A stretch of DNA of 64,000 nt from Eupeodes corollae (GCF_945859685.1 NC_079150.1:2974831-3038830); one strand, 5' to 3'; counted from the first letter of the stretch, positions 21,381-34,849 are shown. Notes: generated by a model from the sequence alone, not told the origin. Numbers and translations are program-made.

Positions 21381-23489
21381 TAAAGTCTTGAGCAAGACAA
21401 ATCGACAGACTCAAGATGCGAAGTTATTAGCATGGGTCATATTCCAACTACAAAATTAAGTATATTATGAGACTTAAAAGCATCGTATACTTCAAACAGT
21501 TTGTACACACAAGTGACACATTATCATTTTATAATATTCAATACCTTTTTTCTTCAAATGTATATGTATGTATGGTACGAGTACATAAGAAATTTCTTCA
21601 TATCCTTGAAATCACGAGGTATTACAATAGGCAACTTAGCTGTTCAAACAGCTGTCGGTATAAATTGGAACGGGACTAATAACTTATGTTCTTAAGGCTT
21701 ATACATATTTACTTACCTGATTACCATGCATTATATAAACTTCGATTTTAAGCTTCATAATCTTGATTGGGGAATTAATTGAATATATACAAATCAATCA
21801 TAATTGCCTAAACTTAAGTGTTTGCCACCAACTTTATTTTTGTATTGTCGATAATAAGGCATCTGTTTCTAACTTCTTTTTTATTGAGTTCTAGAAGTAA
21901 AGGCCTTAACCCTGCAGTCGTCGTCGAGCGGATTGAATTTGTAATCCATTTTTTTTTGGGAATACTGCAGGATTAAAATCCATGTTTCCTTCTTATTTCA
22001 ATAATAAAGGACAAAAACAATTAAATTCGATTGATTTGTTGTTTCAATTTTATATGTAAAAGTTGATAAATCAATTTTGGCCTATAAAAGTTATAATGAG
22101 TGCAGAAGATGGGGTGGGTTATGGGTGAGTAATTTGTGGAATCCGAGCTTTAAATGAAAGATTTAAAGTTTTAAACAAAAAAGTTATAAACCCCAAATAA
22201 ATAATTTGTACATATCTTAAAAAATAAAGTACTGTAAACAAAAATAAACTTATTCATTTCCAGTATTTCGAATAGGAACAAAACTTTTATATAATTACAA
22301 TACAAAAATAAAATTATTTTCACGAGCAGAAAACCAAAAAACTATTGCCAACACTTATAAAAAAGACACCGCGATGGGGCAGCTCGTGAAAAAAGCTACA
22401 ACCTATGTTTTTGAAGTTGCAAAAATATAGGATATTAAAATTGAATTATATTTCATGCCAATTTTAAAATTTTAAATTTTAACTAGTTGCTCGTTAAAAC
22501 GTGAACAGAAGAGCGAATGACATTTTACGAAGGGATTATTTAGTAGTTTAAGAAAATTTCGGTTTCTTTTTGTCATTCAAGAAATTTCAAACTAGATTTA
22601 ACTTTCGTTTTTAAATATCAAACTTACGTTTCAACTTAAACGTCATTTTTATAACTTATAGTGTAGGAATTCTATCAACTTACACGCTTAAACCTGTAAA
22701 TTCCCCGTATTTTTCATACCGTATCGATAATTATTTTAAAGGACACTCGAATACAATTCTGAAAAAAAGACACGGGCTATTTAAATACCTTATTTTTAAA
22801 TTTGCCTAGTTTTCTAATTTGTGTGTTTGATTTATATCACACTATTTTTTGTTTCCTTTTTTTATTTCAATGGAAAAGCAGTTGTTCCATTTAGTTGTGA
22901 TAGAAATTGTAAGTGATATTTATTAACCTATTTTTTTTAAGGAAAAATACGTCGTTAAACTTTAAAAAATGTCATAATTCTTCCAAAGAGATTGATAAAG
23001 CTTTTATACTTAATTATATTTAACTTTAAATGATCGATTTTTATTTGAATATATGTTTTTTTATTAAGAAAGACTCACCTTTTTTGTATAGTGCCGCATT
23101 GTAGCTTAAATTTTGTTCTTCTCAAAATAGTTAAAGATGATGATAAATGATAATTTTGGATATCTTTAATGTTTATGAAGGAATGCGAGATTTTTGTTTT
23201 ATTCCGTTTTGAAATAACCTTAAAATTTATTACCGAATGACTATTTAAATATAAAAAAATAAGTGAATTAAATTACTTGTTAATTTTGATATTTTATTAA
23301 AAAGGATAAAATTAAAATTAAATCTTGAATGTGTGCGGTGCAACAATTTTGGTTAAAAAAGGCTGTCATTTAATATTTATATTCTATTTGATGACAACTT
23401 TAGAGCAACCAACTAAGTGAGAGTTTTTGTGCAGGATATTTGGACAAAAATTAAAAAAACAATCTAATTCAAAGTGCAGATCTACATGA
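21381..23489. other. no gene seen
   Basis: Very AT-rich. The open frames at 21467-21695 overlap each other and have no family features. Nothing else supportable. Confidence 0.45.
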
Positions 23490-23570
23490 GTGCGTTTTTT
23501 ATTACATTTTGTGCTAAAATATTCATTTTGGTGCAGATTTCGTAGTGCAATTTGGTGCAAGAACTACATT

Positions 23571-23804
23571 ATGTTAGAAAACATTGCAATTTATTATTAC
23601 TTTATCTTATCGCAACAACTGAACCGTCCTTGTAGTCGCCCAAACAATTGTTGCCGTGGTCGATGCCGTCGGGTTATCAATGAAGACGGTGGAACGTCAA
23701 CTCGAAGGACCTCACCACCATTCATGATTTCAGAAGTAGGTATAACAATGCCAATAGAAGAAAGTGAGCTCTTGAATTCTCGAAATAATTGTGAGCAATT
23801 GTAG
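23571..23804 (+). CDS. candidate small ORF or terminal coding exon
   Basis: A frame from ATG 23571 gives 77 residues. It has a short aromatic/hydrophobic N-terminus (IAIYYYFIL), then a Cys cluster (CSRPNNCCRGRC) and a tail reading RRTSPPFMISEVGITMPIEE, ending CEQL. The Cys-rich and later part is markedly more GC-rich than the flanks and looks like conserved protein sequence. The hydrophobic lead may instead be intron. An acceptor-like TCCTTGTAG ends at 23635 after a pyrimidine-rich tract, which would make 23636-23804 the last exon of a + strand gene. An AATAAA lies 21 bases after the stop. I do not recognise the protein. Confidence 0.4.
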   Translation: MLENIAIYYYFILSQQLNRPCSRPNNCCRGRCRRVINEDGGTSTRRTSPPFMISEVGITMPIEESELLNSRNNCEQL

Positions 23805-23824
23805 TCTGTACTTGTTTTAATAAC

Positions 23825-23830
23825 AATAAA
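23825..23830 (+). terminator. possible polyadenylation signal AATAAA
   Basis: AATAAA 21 bases after the TAG of the 23571-23804 frame. In DNA this AT-rich the hexamer is common by chance. Confidence 0.3.
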
Positions 23831-26800
23831 TTTGCGTATAAAACAAACAAAAAATGTATTGTAAAAATCAATTCCTTATCTTAAAACAAAATCAATAAAT
23901 TATTTAATAAAATTTGTATATAGGTATTTTTGAATAATAAATACAATTTCTATATTTCACTGTGATTTTCAGAATTTATCAGTTTTGCCCATAAATAAAA
24001 TCTGAAGTTAAATAAATCTGATAGTTTTTTGATCTTAAGTAGATACTTTTGAAACTTTATACGAAATAAAATATAAGAAGTTTTTTTTTAGAATCACATC
24101 GACTTTATCAATAAAAACAAAAATCAAGGTATTGAAATTTTAAACAATTAAAAACTCTTTTTAACACACTGTACCGTTTTTAAAGATATTTTTCTTTAAT
24201 TTTCTTTTCTTTTTTCTTGATATATTAACTTTGCGCACGGAATTTATTGTCTTCTTTTGAATTTTATACTTGTTTTTTTTTTTTTTTTTTTTATCAGAAC
24301 TTATCTTAAACGTTCTCCAGGAAAGACTGAATGAATTTCAAACCAACTGGTAGTAGTTTACGTATTATTTTCTTGTATATATGATATGTGTTGATGCTGA
24401 TGCTGATGGTGCTGTCTGTTTGAATTTGGCTTTGGATGCTGGCAGCTTTGTCGGCTCTGTAGGAGGATTTTTTCGGTAGAGCCTGTTGGAGTGTTGTACC
24501 ACCTACCAACTTACCAAACCGAAAATACATGCCGAGGAAAAAGTGTAACGACTGCAAAAAAGCTCAGTTATTTGTATCAACCCCTATTGTAGTATGTGCT
24601 GGGCCGATGAAGGCGAAAAGTTGGGTTGGGTTGGGGTGAGGTTAGGAAATTTACCAAAAAACACATTAGCGTTTAAAAGAACGGCAATATTACTGATATA
24701 CTAAAAGCAGATTGTGGGGGGAATGGGGGAGCATTCGAGAAGCACTAGGTAGCTCAATTGGAAATTTCTAATGTTTGGTGGTGGCTGGATGGTATAGGCC
24801 TTCGCCTTGCCAACTTGTCCACGGAGGGCACAGAAGAATGGAACGTTTGTTTTTCATTGAGGAATTGCTTAGGCCAAATGGAATATGCGCGGTTAAGGGA
24901 TTAAGGGACAGAGAGGGCGAATTTAGCTGGTTCGATACCATAGAGGGTGATTTGTTCGATGCTCGTTCATATATAATCCTTAAGAGGCACCCAACAGTCT
25001 CTCAATATATAGTATACCTACCTAAGTAGAAAGATGGCAGTGGCAGGTTTTCTGTTTCTGGAGATAGAGTCAAGTAAAGCTGTAGCTATCTATTTCTCCG
25101 CAACAACTTCCACACAGCACTTTACATCGCTCCTCGGCAGTACTCTGTGTACGTGAGGGTTGCCACTGAAGGCGTTTTTTTTTTCGTTTTGAAAGTGTAG
25201 AAAAAAATTTAATATGAAAATAATTAATATTAGGAAAGCTACAAGTCGGCTGTCTAATGAGGGTAGTTTTCAGTACCATATGCATCAGGGCAACAATGCC
25301 ATTGAAATGTTCATAATTCATTCGTTTATTCCACATAAAAGATAAAATTAATTCACATTTTTGTCTTTTTTCAACGATTCAGTGTTAACCGTTTGTCGAA
25401 TTTCTTAGACTGATACTGATCTCCATACTTTTACTGCTAGATTTTAAAACTATAATTTCTATAGAAGGAAACTACTGACTTTTGATTGCCATGTCCAATG
25501 TCCAATTTCCATCCCATTATCCTTTTGTCTGTTTGAGTTATGGCACTTTCCTTATTTTAAAAATAACTTGACATGTCGGGGGTGAAAGAGGGGGTTCGTA
25601 AGACAAATGGTCAGGCGTTATTGGAAGCTAGTCAAATCATAGACAGTGACAGTTGTGGACAAGTTTCTATTTAATATTTGAAATGTGATTCGTTTGCATA
25701 CTTATCCCGACGGCGATGGAAGGAAAATAATTTAACTTTGACTAATAATACAAAAAGGAGAAAGGACGTTAACGATAAGCTTAGTTATGCAAATCATAAA
25801 TTTCATAATTTAAACACACTGAAAAGGGTTATAAAATATAACTTTAAGTTTCTTTAAAGTAAGTGTTTAAAATGTTTTGGGTTTTTAAATATTTTAAGCA
25901 TTCCAAATTTTTTGATGTGCGGTAAAAAAAATGATAGAAATTCATTGACATTACCTCCGAATTTGAGCTAAAGGGTTGGATTGTTTTAAAGGACGAATAC
26001 AAGTGGAAAATTCGACAAATCATTGTTTTTGAAACATATAGGTAAATCGACGAAAGATATGATGCTTCTGTTATGGTTCTATCGCCTATCACAGGGTTTT
26101 TGTATTTTTTGTTTTCACGAATGTAAAAGAAGCAAAGGCCTTATCTATCGAGCTTATAACGATTGTCATCTTACTTATGTTTTTTACTCATGACGAGAAC
26201 TAACTACCTTTGTGATATTGCAGTACTTGCCTTGGGGTATTTTTGGTCATGCATATAATTTTGGTTCGTCGAATATTCGGGTTTATAACAACGGAAATTT
26301 ACATCTTTTAACCTTTTAATATTTTTGCGCTACGGAATCTATACGGATTGTGACCAATCCAACTCTGGAGATTCTTTCTTTAGGCGCACAACACGAATGT
26401 CGAAAGCTTTGCCTAATTTGTTCGTAATACTTCCCTAGTATGACGAAGGAAAATGGTTTCAAGAACTTTTCACATGTCAAAGTGAAAAAGGATGATTGAG
26501 ATGGCCACTTAAAACTTGTGGTCAATTCTAAAATGAAAAGTTGAGAAGAAAAAGCACACACTCGCAAGCTCTTGTGTATATGGGTTCATGGGCATGAAGA
26601 AAAAATTTCCATATATTATACTTAAGAATAAGATGCAACACATATACATATGTATGCAAGTAATACAAAGAAATATTTTTGTTCAATAATAGAATCAGAA
26701 AAGTGAACCACCTAACATGAATCCATTTTAAATCCGGAATGTTTTTGTCAGCACTGTACGTTGCCTATACATTTTTCAATCTCGTCTTCCCCACTGAGAA

Positions 26801-27340
26801 AATACCAATCTATCTATCTAGATATTCCACCTACGTACGTGTAACATTGTAGCCACAATGTAGGGCTTACATCCATAATACAAGAAGGTACTATATTTCA
26901 TTCATATTGATTGAAAAATCTGATGTCTCTCGTAAATATACCCACCTACCTTGGTATAGCTCTTTCAATTTCAACTCTATAGGTAAGTAGGTAGTTTCTC
27001 AAGGGAAAAGCTACCTCTTTTAGTCCTTCTCATTGACCATTCCAATTTATCGACACCCAGTTTCAATATGCGTCCATCCCATCTCATCCATTCTCGTATT
27101 GAGTGAGTATAAGCTCTAATCTACAAAATATTTGAAAATTTTAAAGACTTTATGAACAAATAATAGTGTAAGGTATATTTAGCTAAAGATATATGTACAT
27201 TATGTACATATGTATACCCGAACTTGCTTTACGAAGACAAAATAAAATACAACTTAGGTAAATCTAATACCCCCTCTATTTATTATGTTTGTGAAGCCGA
27301 AAATATCTCTCACTCTCTGGAACCAGAATGGATACCAATA
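23831..27340. other. no gene seen
   Basis: Contains a run of about 22 T near 24270-24292 and scattered short frames (for example 24775-25029) without family features. There is a CAATGTAG-type palindromic segment near 26850. No transposon or exon I can support. Confidence 0.4.
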
Positions 27341-27366
27341 CCGATAGCGATAGCGATAGCGATACC
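27341..27366. repeat. (CGATAG)n microsatellite
   Basis: Four CGATAG/CGATAC units in tandem, preceded by GATACCAATAC. Confidence 0.85.
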
Positions 27367-27924
27367 GACCACCTACACAAAAATCTCAACAAAACTCCCT
27401 TAGCCCTGTGCCAAACGAAAAACTATGAAAATATACATATTTCTATGGGTTTATTTATATCTATAGGTCCTGGACGGTAGCGAGCGCGGGCAAACAACAG
27501 ATTCAACAGAACTGTGAGTAGGCGGCAAATCACATAAGCGACGTCAGAGGGCTTTCAAACTTTTCATTCAGAAACTTTCTACGGATATAGCTAGGTAGGT
27601 ATACCTACTACGAATGGAATATTGTATTAAGGGAAAGAATACAAAAAAAAGAAAACGGATATTGCTTCATTTTGTGTTTCCATTAATTGAATCCCGTTTT
27701 ATCTACAAACAGTTGGGTTGGGACATAGTTGCCAGTCCAATAAAACAAGGTATGTTTATAGTAATTTTTAAATTCTTTAAGATTTTTGCGGTGCTGTGGA
27801 AAAGGCCAAGTGAAATAAGACCCACTTTTAAACATTGGCCTTTTGCACTTTACAGGGCCAATTTCCAGCGGTTGGCTACATTGCACTTTGATGTAGTGAA
27901 ATAAGGCCAAGTTATTTTGAGAAA

Positions 27925-28390
27925 AAAGAGCCTGGGATGCGACCCACAATGATAACTTCCCATCCCGCTTGTCGATTAGTCTTGCTTAGAACTATAAATA
28001 AATATTTATAACAGTATTGTTTGTGTGAGATAAAACAACTTGAAGTCAATATCTTTCTTTGTTCTCCTAATACTTGAGTCAAAAACCAATTGTTATCAGT
28101 TCTTTGTTGTTTTGGTAGGTTTTCATGTTTTTTTAAAAGCAGCTGAGTTCAGTTGAATTTTTTTTTAAAAATAACTAAAAAATTCCAACAATATTTTTGC
28201 ACATAGTGAAATAGTTTGATTTTAAAATACTTTTCTGTTAACGAGATTTTACAAATTTTAGTAGCATTTTTTTAAAGTTTTTATTTCTTATGTGAATAAA
28301 TACAGATTGGATTTTTCTAATCTATTTTAGAGAGCTTGAAACGAAAACGTCGAGAAATGTCAAAAATTGTAATTTGACTTTCTATTGCAA
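27925..28390 (+). repeat. F1 interspersed repeat, head-containing copy
   Basis: Starts with the F1 head (GGGATGCGACCCACAATGAT, CATCCCGCTTGTCGATTAGT). It continues through GTGAGATAAAACAACTTGAA, GTCAATATCTTTCTTTGTTC and GTTTTTATTTCTTATGTGAA, and ends near ACGTCGAGAAATGTCAAAA. It preserves the uninterrupted version of the site that carries a MITE at 36029 (see the MITE entry). Confidence 0.7.
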
Positions 28391-28439
28391 GTGTTAATTA
28401 TGTAAGGCTTAAAGAAAGCCATTTCTTTGGTATTTAGAA

Positions 28440-29085
28440 TCAATTAAAAAGCACACAAACTACACCAACCCCCAATTGCAATTCGACAGAAATTTCGAAA
28501 TCTCTATACCTTCCAGATCTTTCTGGGAGGATAGGACATTCCTGGAAGATATAGGTCAATCCATTTTTATACAGATGGTTCAAAAACAAAAGAAGGGGTT
28601 GGTGTAGGTGTGTACTCTGAACGACTGAAATTAAGTATCTCATTCAGTCTTGTCCTGGCTTAAAGAAAACGTGATATCAACATCTGATATCCGTATTTTC
28701 TCAGATAATCAGATCGCATATACATAAGCACGAAAACAGGTGTCATTACCGGACACTGTCTAATAGGAAAGCATGCCACGCGACTAGGCGTATTTTCAAA
28801 TGACTTTTGCAGAAGCTATATGGACGAGGAAGAGGAGGAAACAGTTCTTCATCTTCTCTGTACATGCCCTGCTCTGGCTCGAAAACGCAAGAATTACCTA
28901 GGAGAATTTTAACGATCTAAAACATACCAGCATAATCAGCCTCTCACGTTTCGTAAGCGACTCAAACTGGGTCCATTGAGCTTAGGAGGAAGCCTCAAGA
29001 TGCTTGTGGTGTCACAATGGCCCATTAAAATGGCCTAAGTGTTTCCGTTTCCATCTTGGCCAGCCACTTCAACCTAACCTAACCC
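28440..29085 (+). pseudogene. LINE 3' part with RNase H domain (I-group-like)
   Basis: Frames read LYTDGSKTKEGVGVGVYSER and LKLSIS, then SDIRIFSDNQIAI, then TGVITGHCLIGKHATRLGVF, DEEEEETVLHLLCTCPAL and ARKRKNYLG. The first is the RNase H motif with its catalytic Asp (YTDGS); the second carries the SDNQ block. The third is the zinc-finger-like HxxxC tail typical of RNase H-bearing LINEs. Parts between the first two blocks are deleted and frames shift. The 3' end is near CAACCTAACCTAACC (29065-29085). Confidence 0.75.
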
Positions 29086-29847
29086 TCCGAGAGTTGATGA
29101 ATTTTCGCTGCGCTATTGGAATAGGTCTGGATTCTGATTCATATTATGTTCTTGGTCCAGCCCTCAGTTAAAAGTGGTACTTTAAGCAACAAGTATAAAG
29201 CAGTAAATTCTAAATTTTATTTTCATACATACAGAATTAATAATTAAAAATATAAGGCGGGTTCATATTCATTAACGCAATACTATAAATTTTGAATTCG
29301 AAGGAATTCATTAGAAGATTAAAAAAAGTAATCTCCGATCGAATGAATGAAGAATAAATAAACTATCAAATAATTAAAACAAATTTCGAACTTATTTTCC
29401 CAATTTCGAAAAACATGTGTCTTAACTTCATTTTTTGTCTCAATGTAAGTAATACCTCCTAAATGGATAAATGTTTGTTTTTGAACCCTTTACAAAATGC
29501 CGTTATCAATTTTTGGCGCCTGAGTTGTAGTACTCTCGAAATGATTTTCTGTTTTAAACAAATTTTCATAAATATTATATTCATAAAAATAGTTATAGGA
29601 TCTTCGATTTTATATGGATTCCGACAAAAAAAATACAAGAGGAAGAGCCAGTAACGGATTTTAATTCGGGTACAATAGGTGTGTAAGTTTTCCGCCCGGG
29701 CACAATAACTCCCTCTTTTGCAATCCTTTGTAATCGCGAACGCATTTAAATTTACCCCATTGTTTCCTTTTTTTAAATTAATTTAGAAATATTTATAAAT
29801 TTTTGTATTGATGTTCAAATAGTAGAGATGTGTATTCAAGATAAAAC

Positions 29848-30285
29848 AAGCGTCCACAAGTTTTTCTCAAAATTCACCTCGGTCTCTCAACTCCCAACGC
29901 GAGAAACATCGGAACAGACGGAAGCGGAGGAATTACCGAGATGGCTTCTACAGTTCCAGTAAAGTTAAACTACTTAGTGAACTTCTTATAGGGCTTTTAT
30001 GACATATTCGGAGCCCAGGTCAGCAGGGGTGACTTCCTGACCACATACAAATATCCTAGTTGCGATGCACCAACAAGCTTCGGATACGGACGGATTTACT
30101 GTTGACAACCCGCGCAAACGAAATAAGGACAACAAACTTCGTGTCTGTACGTGGTATGTTAGACAACTTAACAGACGACTAGCGTCTATTTGGTTGTAGA
30201 TTTGTTGTTGGAACTAGACGCAGGCAAAAAGTCTTGAGTTTTAATAGTGAGGTCTACCCCTGGGCCACCTTAATTAAGTAAGTAA
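29848..30285 (+). mobile_element. LINE copy 2 with 5' leader joined to 3' end
   Basis: The leader matches 428-872. It continues into LRVCTWYVRQLNR, which resembles the start of an APE-type endonuclease, then jumps after about 20 codons to a sequence ending GGGCCACCTTAATTAAGTAA. That end resembles the TAAG-repeat 3' terminus of such LINEs. Almost the entire coding region is missing, so this is an internal-deletion derivative or a degenerate remnant. It is probably the same broad group as the LINE at 61775-63440, but this was not proven. Confidence 0.5.
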
Positions 30286-30429
30286 GTATTTTTGATTTTC
30301 CTGAAAAGAGTTGACCCCATGGTTTGGGATATAGGAGCTAGGTCAGACAAAGAGACAGGCGTAATCGTGAAAACCAAACTGAACATCTCTGCAAAATTTC
30401 GGTCTCTTTAAAAAGCTCACCGTTCTATT

Positions 30430-30640
30430 TTGTACAGTTTTTCTTACTTATGGAGTGCAAGAGTGATATAGGCTTATAGTTGGTTGCGCCTTTCTTGAAT
30501 ATATTGGTAACCGGAAATACTCGCAAAAATAAACTTTTCCTAAAGATATGTACAAAAACATCAATTATAAAACATGCTACATTTTACAAACAAACATTTG
30601 AAATACCATCATAACCATAACGTTTTTAAAGGGCCAATTA
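30430..30640 (-). pseudogene. short LINE RT relic (antisense)
   Basis: The minus-strand frame reads FVHIFRKSLFLRVFPVTNIF and then KKGATNYKPISLLHSIS. This is the conserved segment just before the RT fingers in Jockey-type LINEs (usually P-FKKG---NYRPISLL-S-SK). Only about 50 codons survive. Confidence 0.6.
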
Positions 30641-32399
30641 ACTTTAGAACTTCTTAACTAGTTATAGACTTAAACACAAAACTAAACCATAGCTAAGTAT
30701 GCACGATTGGAAGAACATTCCAATATTGGCAGATTTTTTGCAAAACATTTTTACCAATTTTCTATAAACCATTTATTCTTAACACCAAATTTGTTGTATA
30801 TATAAATAATTAAACGATTGTCAACTAATAGGATTTTTTATGATGTTCTTTTCGAGCAACATCATCTAGTTTTTAATTGGCAGAAAGGTTTTGACCAGAA
30901 AACAACAAAGAATTTGAAAACTCAAAAAATCGAAAGAAATATAAAATCACTGTTTCGCAGAATAACGACTAATGTTTTATTTAAAAGTGACAGAAAGATA
31001 ATTGAAAAATGTTCATATTCTCTGTTATCTGTCGAGAAAATTGTCTTCCAACGAGTCCACTAGTAAACAGACAACTATAAATTTGAAGAGACAACATTGT
31101 CCGCAATGGTCTGCCAATTTTTTACCAAACAATTTTCGGTCAATAAACGGACAATTTTCATTTGATAATAAATTGACAATCACCTAATTAAATGCTATTG
31201 GAAGACTTTTGACAGTTCGGCTAATATTGGAAGATCTTTTAATTGTGTAAACTTAGCTCAAGTGTCAAGCAAAGGTATTGTATTAGGTTTTTTAAATTTG
31301 TAAAGATTTTCTTCATTTGGGAGCCCTTTTCTTATAAATATTCTATAAGCATTTATACCAGAGAGAACTCTATAAGAATTTCCAAAAAAAATAATTCTAA
31401 GGCATAACAATCTAATGATTTTACGAGATATTGGTTTTTAAGACTCCAAGTTCTATATTCAGGATTTTAAAAAGAAAAGTCTATAAAGGAAGAAAATGTC
31501 CTAAATTTAGCCTTAAAAGGTGTTAACGTACAAAGGAGCAAAATCCAGTTCAAACACAACAAAATATTGGTTTATTCAAATGCTATAACGATGTTAATTT
31601 AATCAAACGAAACTAATTGTTGTTTTAGAATGGTTCTTCTGAAGTTCTATTTTAAAGACCTAAGGGAAATAAAAAGCATCAAAAGATGGCCCAATAACCA
31701 TACATATTTGGAAAAATGGGGAAAGTATATTTAAAAATATTTATGTATGTGTATATTCAGTTGATGAGGAGTGTATGAGGGATAAACACCCTCCAGTGTT
31801 GTTATATGCTTTTCTGTTTCTAATAAGTGACGTATAATTTTTACTCCTAAAAGTACCTGTCAAATATTGCTTTTAATCTAACTCAAATTGCTATAATAAA
31901 GCAGTCTAATCTATTAACCTATTACCAATGTTTTCATTTGAAATAATTTTGCTGTCCAAAATAAAAATTGATGAAGTAGAGTTGAAAGTAACTGAAATAT
32001 TTTAAGTCCAGAAGAGTTTAAAAACAGAACAATAAATTATTAAATTTGTTTGAAAATATTTTACTCAAATATTTTTTAAATTCTATTTCACAATAGTACA
32101 AAATGGGATCGTGCAAAATATAGCGTTTTCTAGTAAGAGGTTTCAATATTAATATCCTCACATCTGCGGATTGGTCTATAACTTCAAGTATTTTATACTT
32201 AAGGTCTTGAATCCATTGCATAAGTGATCGTAGTTGGGTAATGCAGTGTTTCAAGAATGTTAACTCATTGTCTACAATAAAATCATTCAGTTTTCAAAAA
32301 TGTGTAAACGAAAGAAAAATGATGACACTGACCAAAATAAAATAAGATACACCACTGTATCCAAAGGCTCTTTTCTAAAATAATACCTATAATTTAGGA
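30641..32399. other. no gene seen
   Basis: AT-rich. Short frames at 30818-31187 and 32018-32254 have no recognisable features. Confidence 0.45.
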
Positions 32400-33045
32400 T
32401 TCAAAAATATAAATGCAAAATAAATGCGTCTTCAAAAATTTAAATGCCGTCACAACTTAATTGATTTCTCAAAAAAAAACTTTATTTTTTGTGTATTTTT
32501 TTTGAAAATTGTTAGAGCGTTTTTTTGTTAATTTACTTTTTATATCTATATGTAAGAATATACATTTTATTTATTTTTGGTAAAAAAATATTTTTAGTAC
32601 CTACTATGTAGTTATTTAGAACATATTAATATGAATTTTATACTTGATTTAAAAAAAAAATTACTTCATTTATTATATAGACATTATAAGAGCTTATTCA
32701 GACAATTATTGAAATCGGTACTCGAGTTCCTGAGATATTTTAAACAAAATAAACGATATATGCGGGTTGCAGCACTACAAACATTTATTTATTTCGAATT
32801 CGAATTTTCAATTTTCTCCCCAAAAAATGTATAATCTTTAAAAAAAATAATTTAAAACAAAAACAAACTTCTAACGCGAATCTGCTTAAGAACTTACCAA
32901 ATTTGAACTCAAATAGACCCAATGGTTAGAATGTATTGCGATGACGGAATCGCGGGACCTATCTTTTTTTACTTTTCTACAATCGTAATGTCATGTTTGT
33001 TTAGAATCTACAATTAAAATTTGTTTACGAATGCAAGACTTGCCA
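32400..33045 (+). repeat. F2 interspersed repeat, copy 2
   Basis: Shares with the other F2 copies GTTAGAGCGTTTTTTTGTTA, TATAAGAGCTTATTCAGACA, AATAGACCCAATGGTTAGAA, GGAATCGCGGGACC and CTACAATCGTAATGTCATGT, in the same order. Confidence 0.7.
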
Positions 33046-34213
33046 TGTAGTTCCTAAAGTTGAAAGTATAAATAATACCTAAAAGGGCAACCGCGGTGAA
33101 CCTTGCCTATTACAACACTGACTTTATGCGGTTAAATTAATATTACCTTCGACATTATGGCCTATTGCTGTGCTTTAGGTCTACATAATGTTTGTCTGTA
33201 GGTGTTTATCCATATACAATATTTATGAAGCATTTTCTTTCAAAGATTTTCTATGCGATTACTTTACCCAGAAAAGAGGTCAAACCAAACTGCAGGCTAT
33301 TGAGTTGAGTAAGAGATCAACCCATTTTTTTCTCTCAATTTCTTCTAAAGGGAAGCACTTTTCTGAGGGATTCTGAGCTTTTGCTTTAAAAAAAAAACAA
33401 CAAAAGCAAAAGGGTTATCCACAACTTCTGCAAAGTCCCTTATTTTGTCCCTTGGAAAAAATAAAAATCAGCTGATATGTGTGTTGTATAAGCAGTTTGT
33501 GCGCTGCTATTGAGTCGGCTCGTGCAATCTTAAACCACAGAAAAATGGTCAAATCCAGAAGCGTAGGGTTGCCTGCATTTTATTAAAGCTCAAAATTAAA
33601 CAATCAAGAAAAGCAGGGACGAAGAAATTGTGTGTTTGAGAAGTCACATTCATACCTTAATAAGTTCGTATATAGAACTAAAAGTAAATTATCCCTACAT
33701 TCGTCGTATTTTTATTTTCGGAACGTTTTTATTTCAGTATTTTAAATTCGTAATATCCAGACGAAATTGACAAACCCCTTTTGTTATTAAAAAGAGGTTA
33801 TTGCTTTGAACACAAGTTGGGTAAATTTATTTGTTCGATTAAATCTTCACAATAGTTTCCTTTTCTTTCATTCAAGGTTCTTCAAGTTGCATCCATTGAA
33901 CAGTTGTTTAACAAAACTTTTGAGTATTTTATACCTAGGTGTTTATTTTATAGATACACATTTATAGAAACTTGGAAGATGTAGCTACATACAAGGAAAT
34001 TGATTTTCTTGCTTTTCGTTTGTTTTGAGTTCTAATGGAAACATTTGTTTTGAACGTGTCGTAGGTACATATTGATAAATATAAGTTTTACTTTGAAATG
34101 ATTTTTGATTAAGGCACCCGAACGGTGTGCTTCTTCTAAGGCAAAGTTGAAAGATAGATAGATTACAGGCAATAACTAAAACTAGTACCTCAAAAATGGT
34201 TTCAACGATTTTA
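33046..34213. other. no gene seen
   Basis: No supportable gene. The frames at 33188-33376 and 33985-34260 look like random AT-rich translations. Confidence 0.4.
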
Positions 34214-34308
34214 AATCTTGGATCTACCACGAAATACATTGAAAAAAACATTAACGTCACAATCTTGGATTTACCATCACATACATTGAAACACCACTAA
34301 CGTCACAA
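34214..34308. repeat. tandem duplication, about 47 bp x2
   Basis: Two adjacent units both start ATCTTGGAT, contain TACATTGAAA and end TTAACGTCACA or CTAACGTCACA. They differ at several positions, so the duplication is old. Confidence 0.75.
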
Positions 34309-34649
34309 TTCCCACGGGCTACGTTGTAGCCTACTCAGAATTCATAATTCCCAAGGACCGCCTTCATCATCATGGCATATTCCCTTCCTTTGAATGTGCT
34401 GTGCACACAAAGATTTTTCCGAGTCAGGTTCTCTTCAGTCATGCGATACAACAAAACTTGGATGAATGGATCCAAAATACTTAGTGACTTCTACTAAAAG
34501 TCTAAAAGTCTTGGATCCATATTTGAGTAGATTAAATTTTATTTTATTTTATAAATATTATGACCCATGATTTTTGAAGGATTGCACAACTTGGTTGCAT
34601 AACCAATAGTTCATTGACTCACAGTATTCTTTATTTTTCCCCGACGTGT

Positions 34650-34830
34650 TCGATCTGTATCTTTTTCATCGGCCTTAACTCAAAAACCTAAAAATATCGA
34701 CTTTAAATAGATGTTGTTTTACAGATAATCATATCAAAGTATTCAGAAAGAACTTTTAATAAAGTTAAGTGGGTATTTTTGTTTAGCAAAAAGTCTGTTC
34801 AAAAATATTTCATATATATTTTAAGATTAC
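34650..34830 (+). repeat. F1 fragment
   Basis: Carries F1 blocks in diverged form: CTCAAAAACCTAAAAATATC, GACTTTAAATAGATGTTGTT, CAGAAAGAACTTTTAATAAA and GTGGGTATTTTTG. It lies directly before an F2 copy. Confidence 0.5.
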
Positions 34831-34849
34831 AATACGTACCTGCAAAAAG

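Noticed and set aside
24775..25029. 84-residue frame starting MVVAGWYRPSPCQLVHGG
   Set aside because: Locally GC-richer but with no domain, splice-site pair, codon pattern or repeat support. It could be an orphan exon; I could not justify a call.
27480..27530. Possible 5' UTR exon ending in CAGAACT then GTGAGT
   Set aside because: Only a donor-like site in a slightly GC-rich patch. No start codon, promoter element or downstream exon could be linked.
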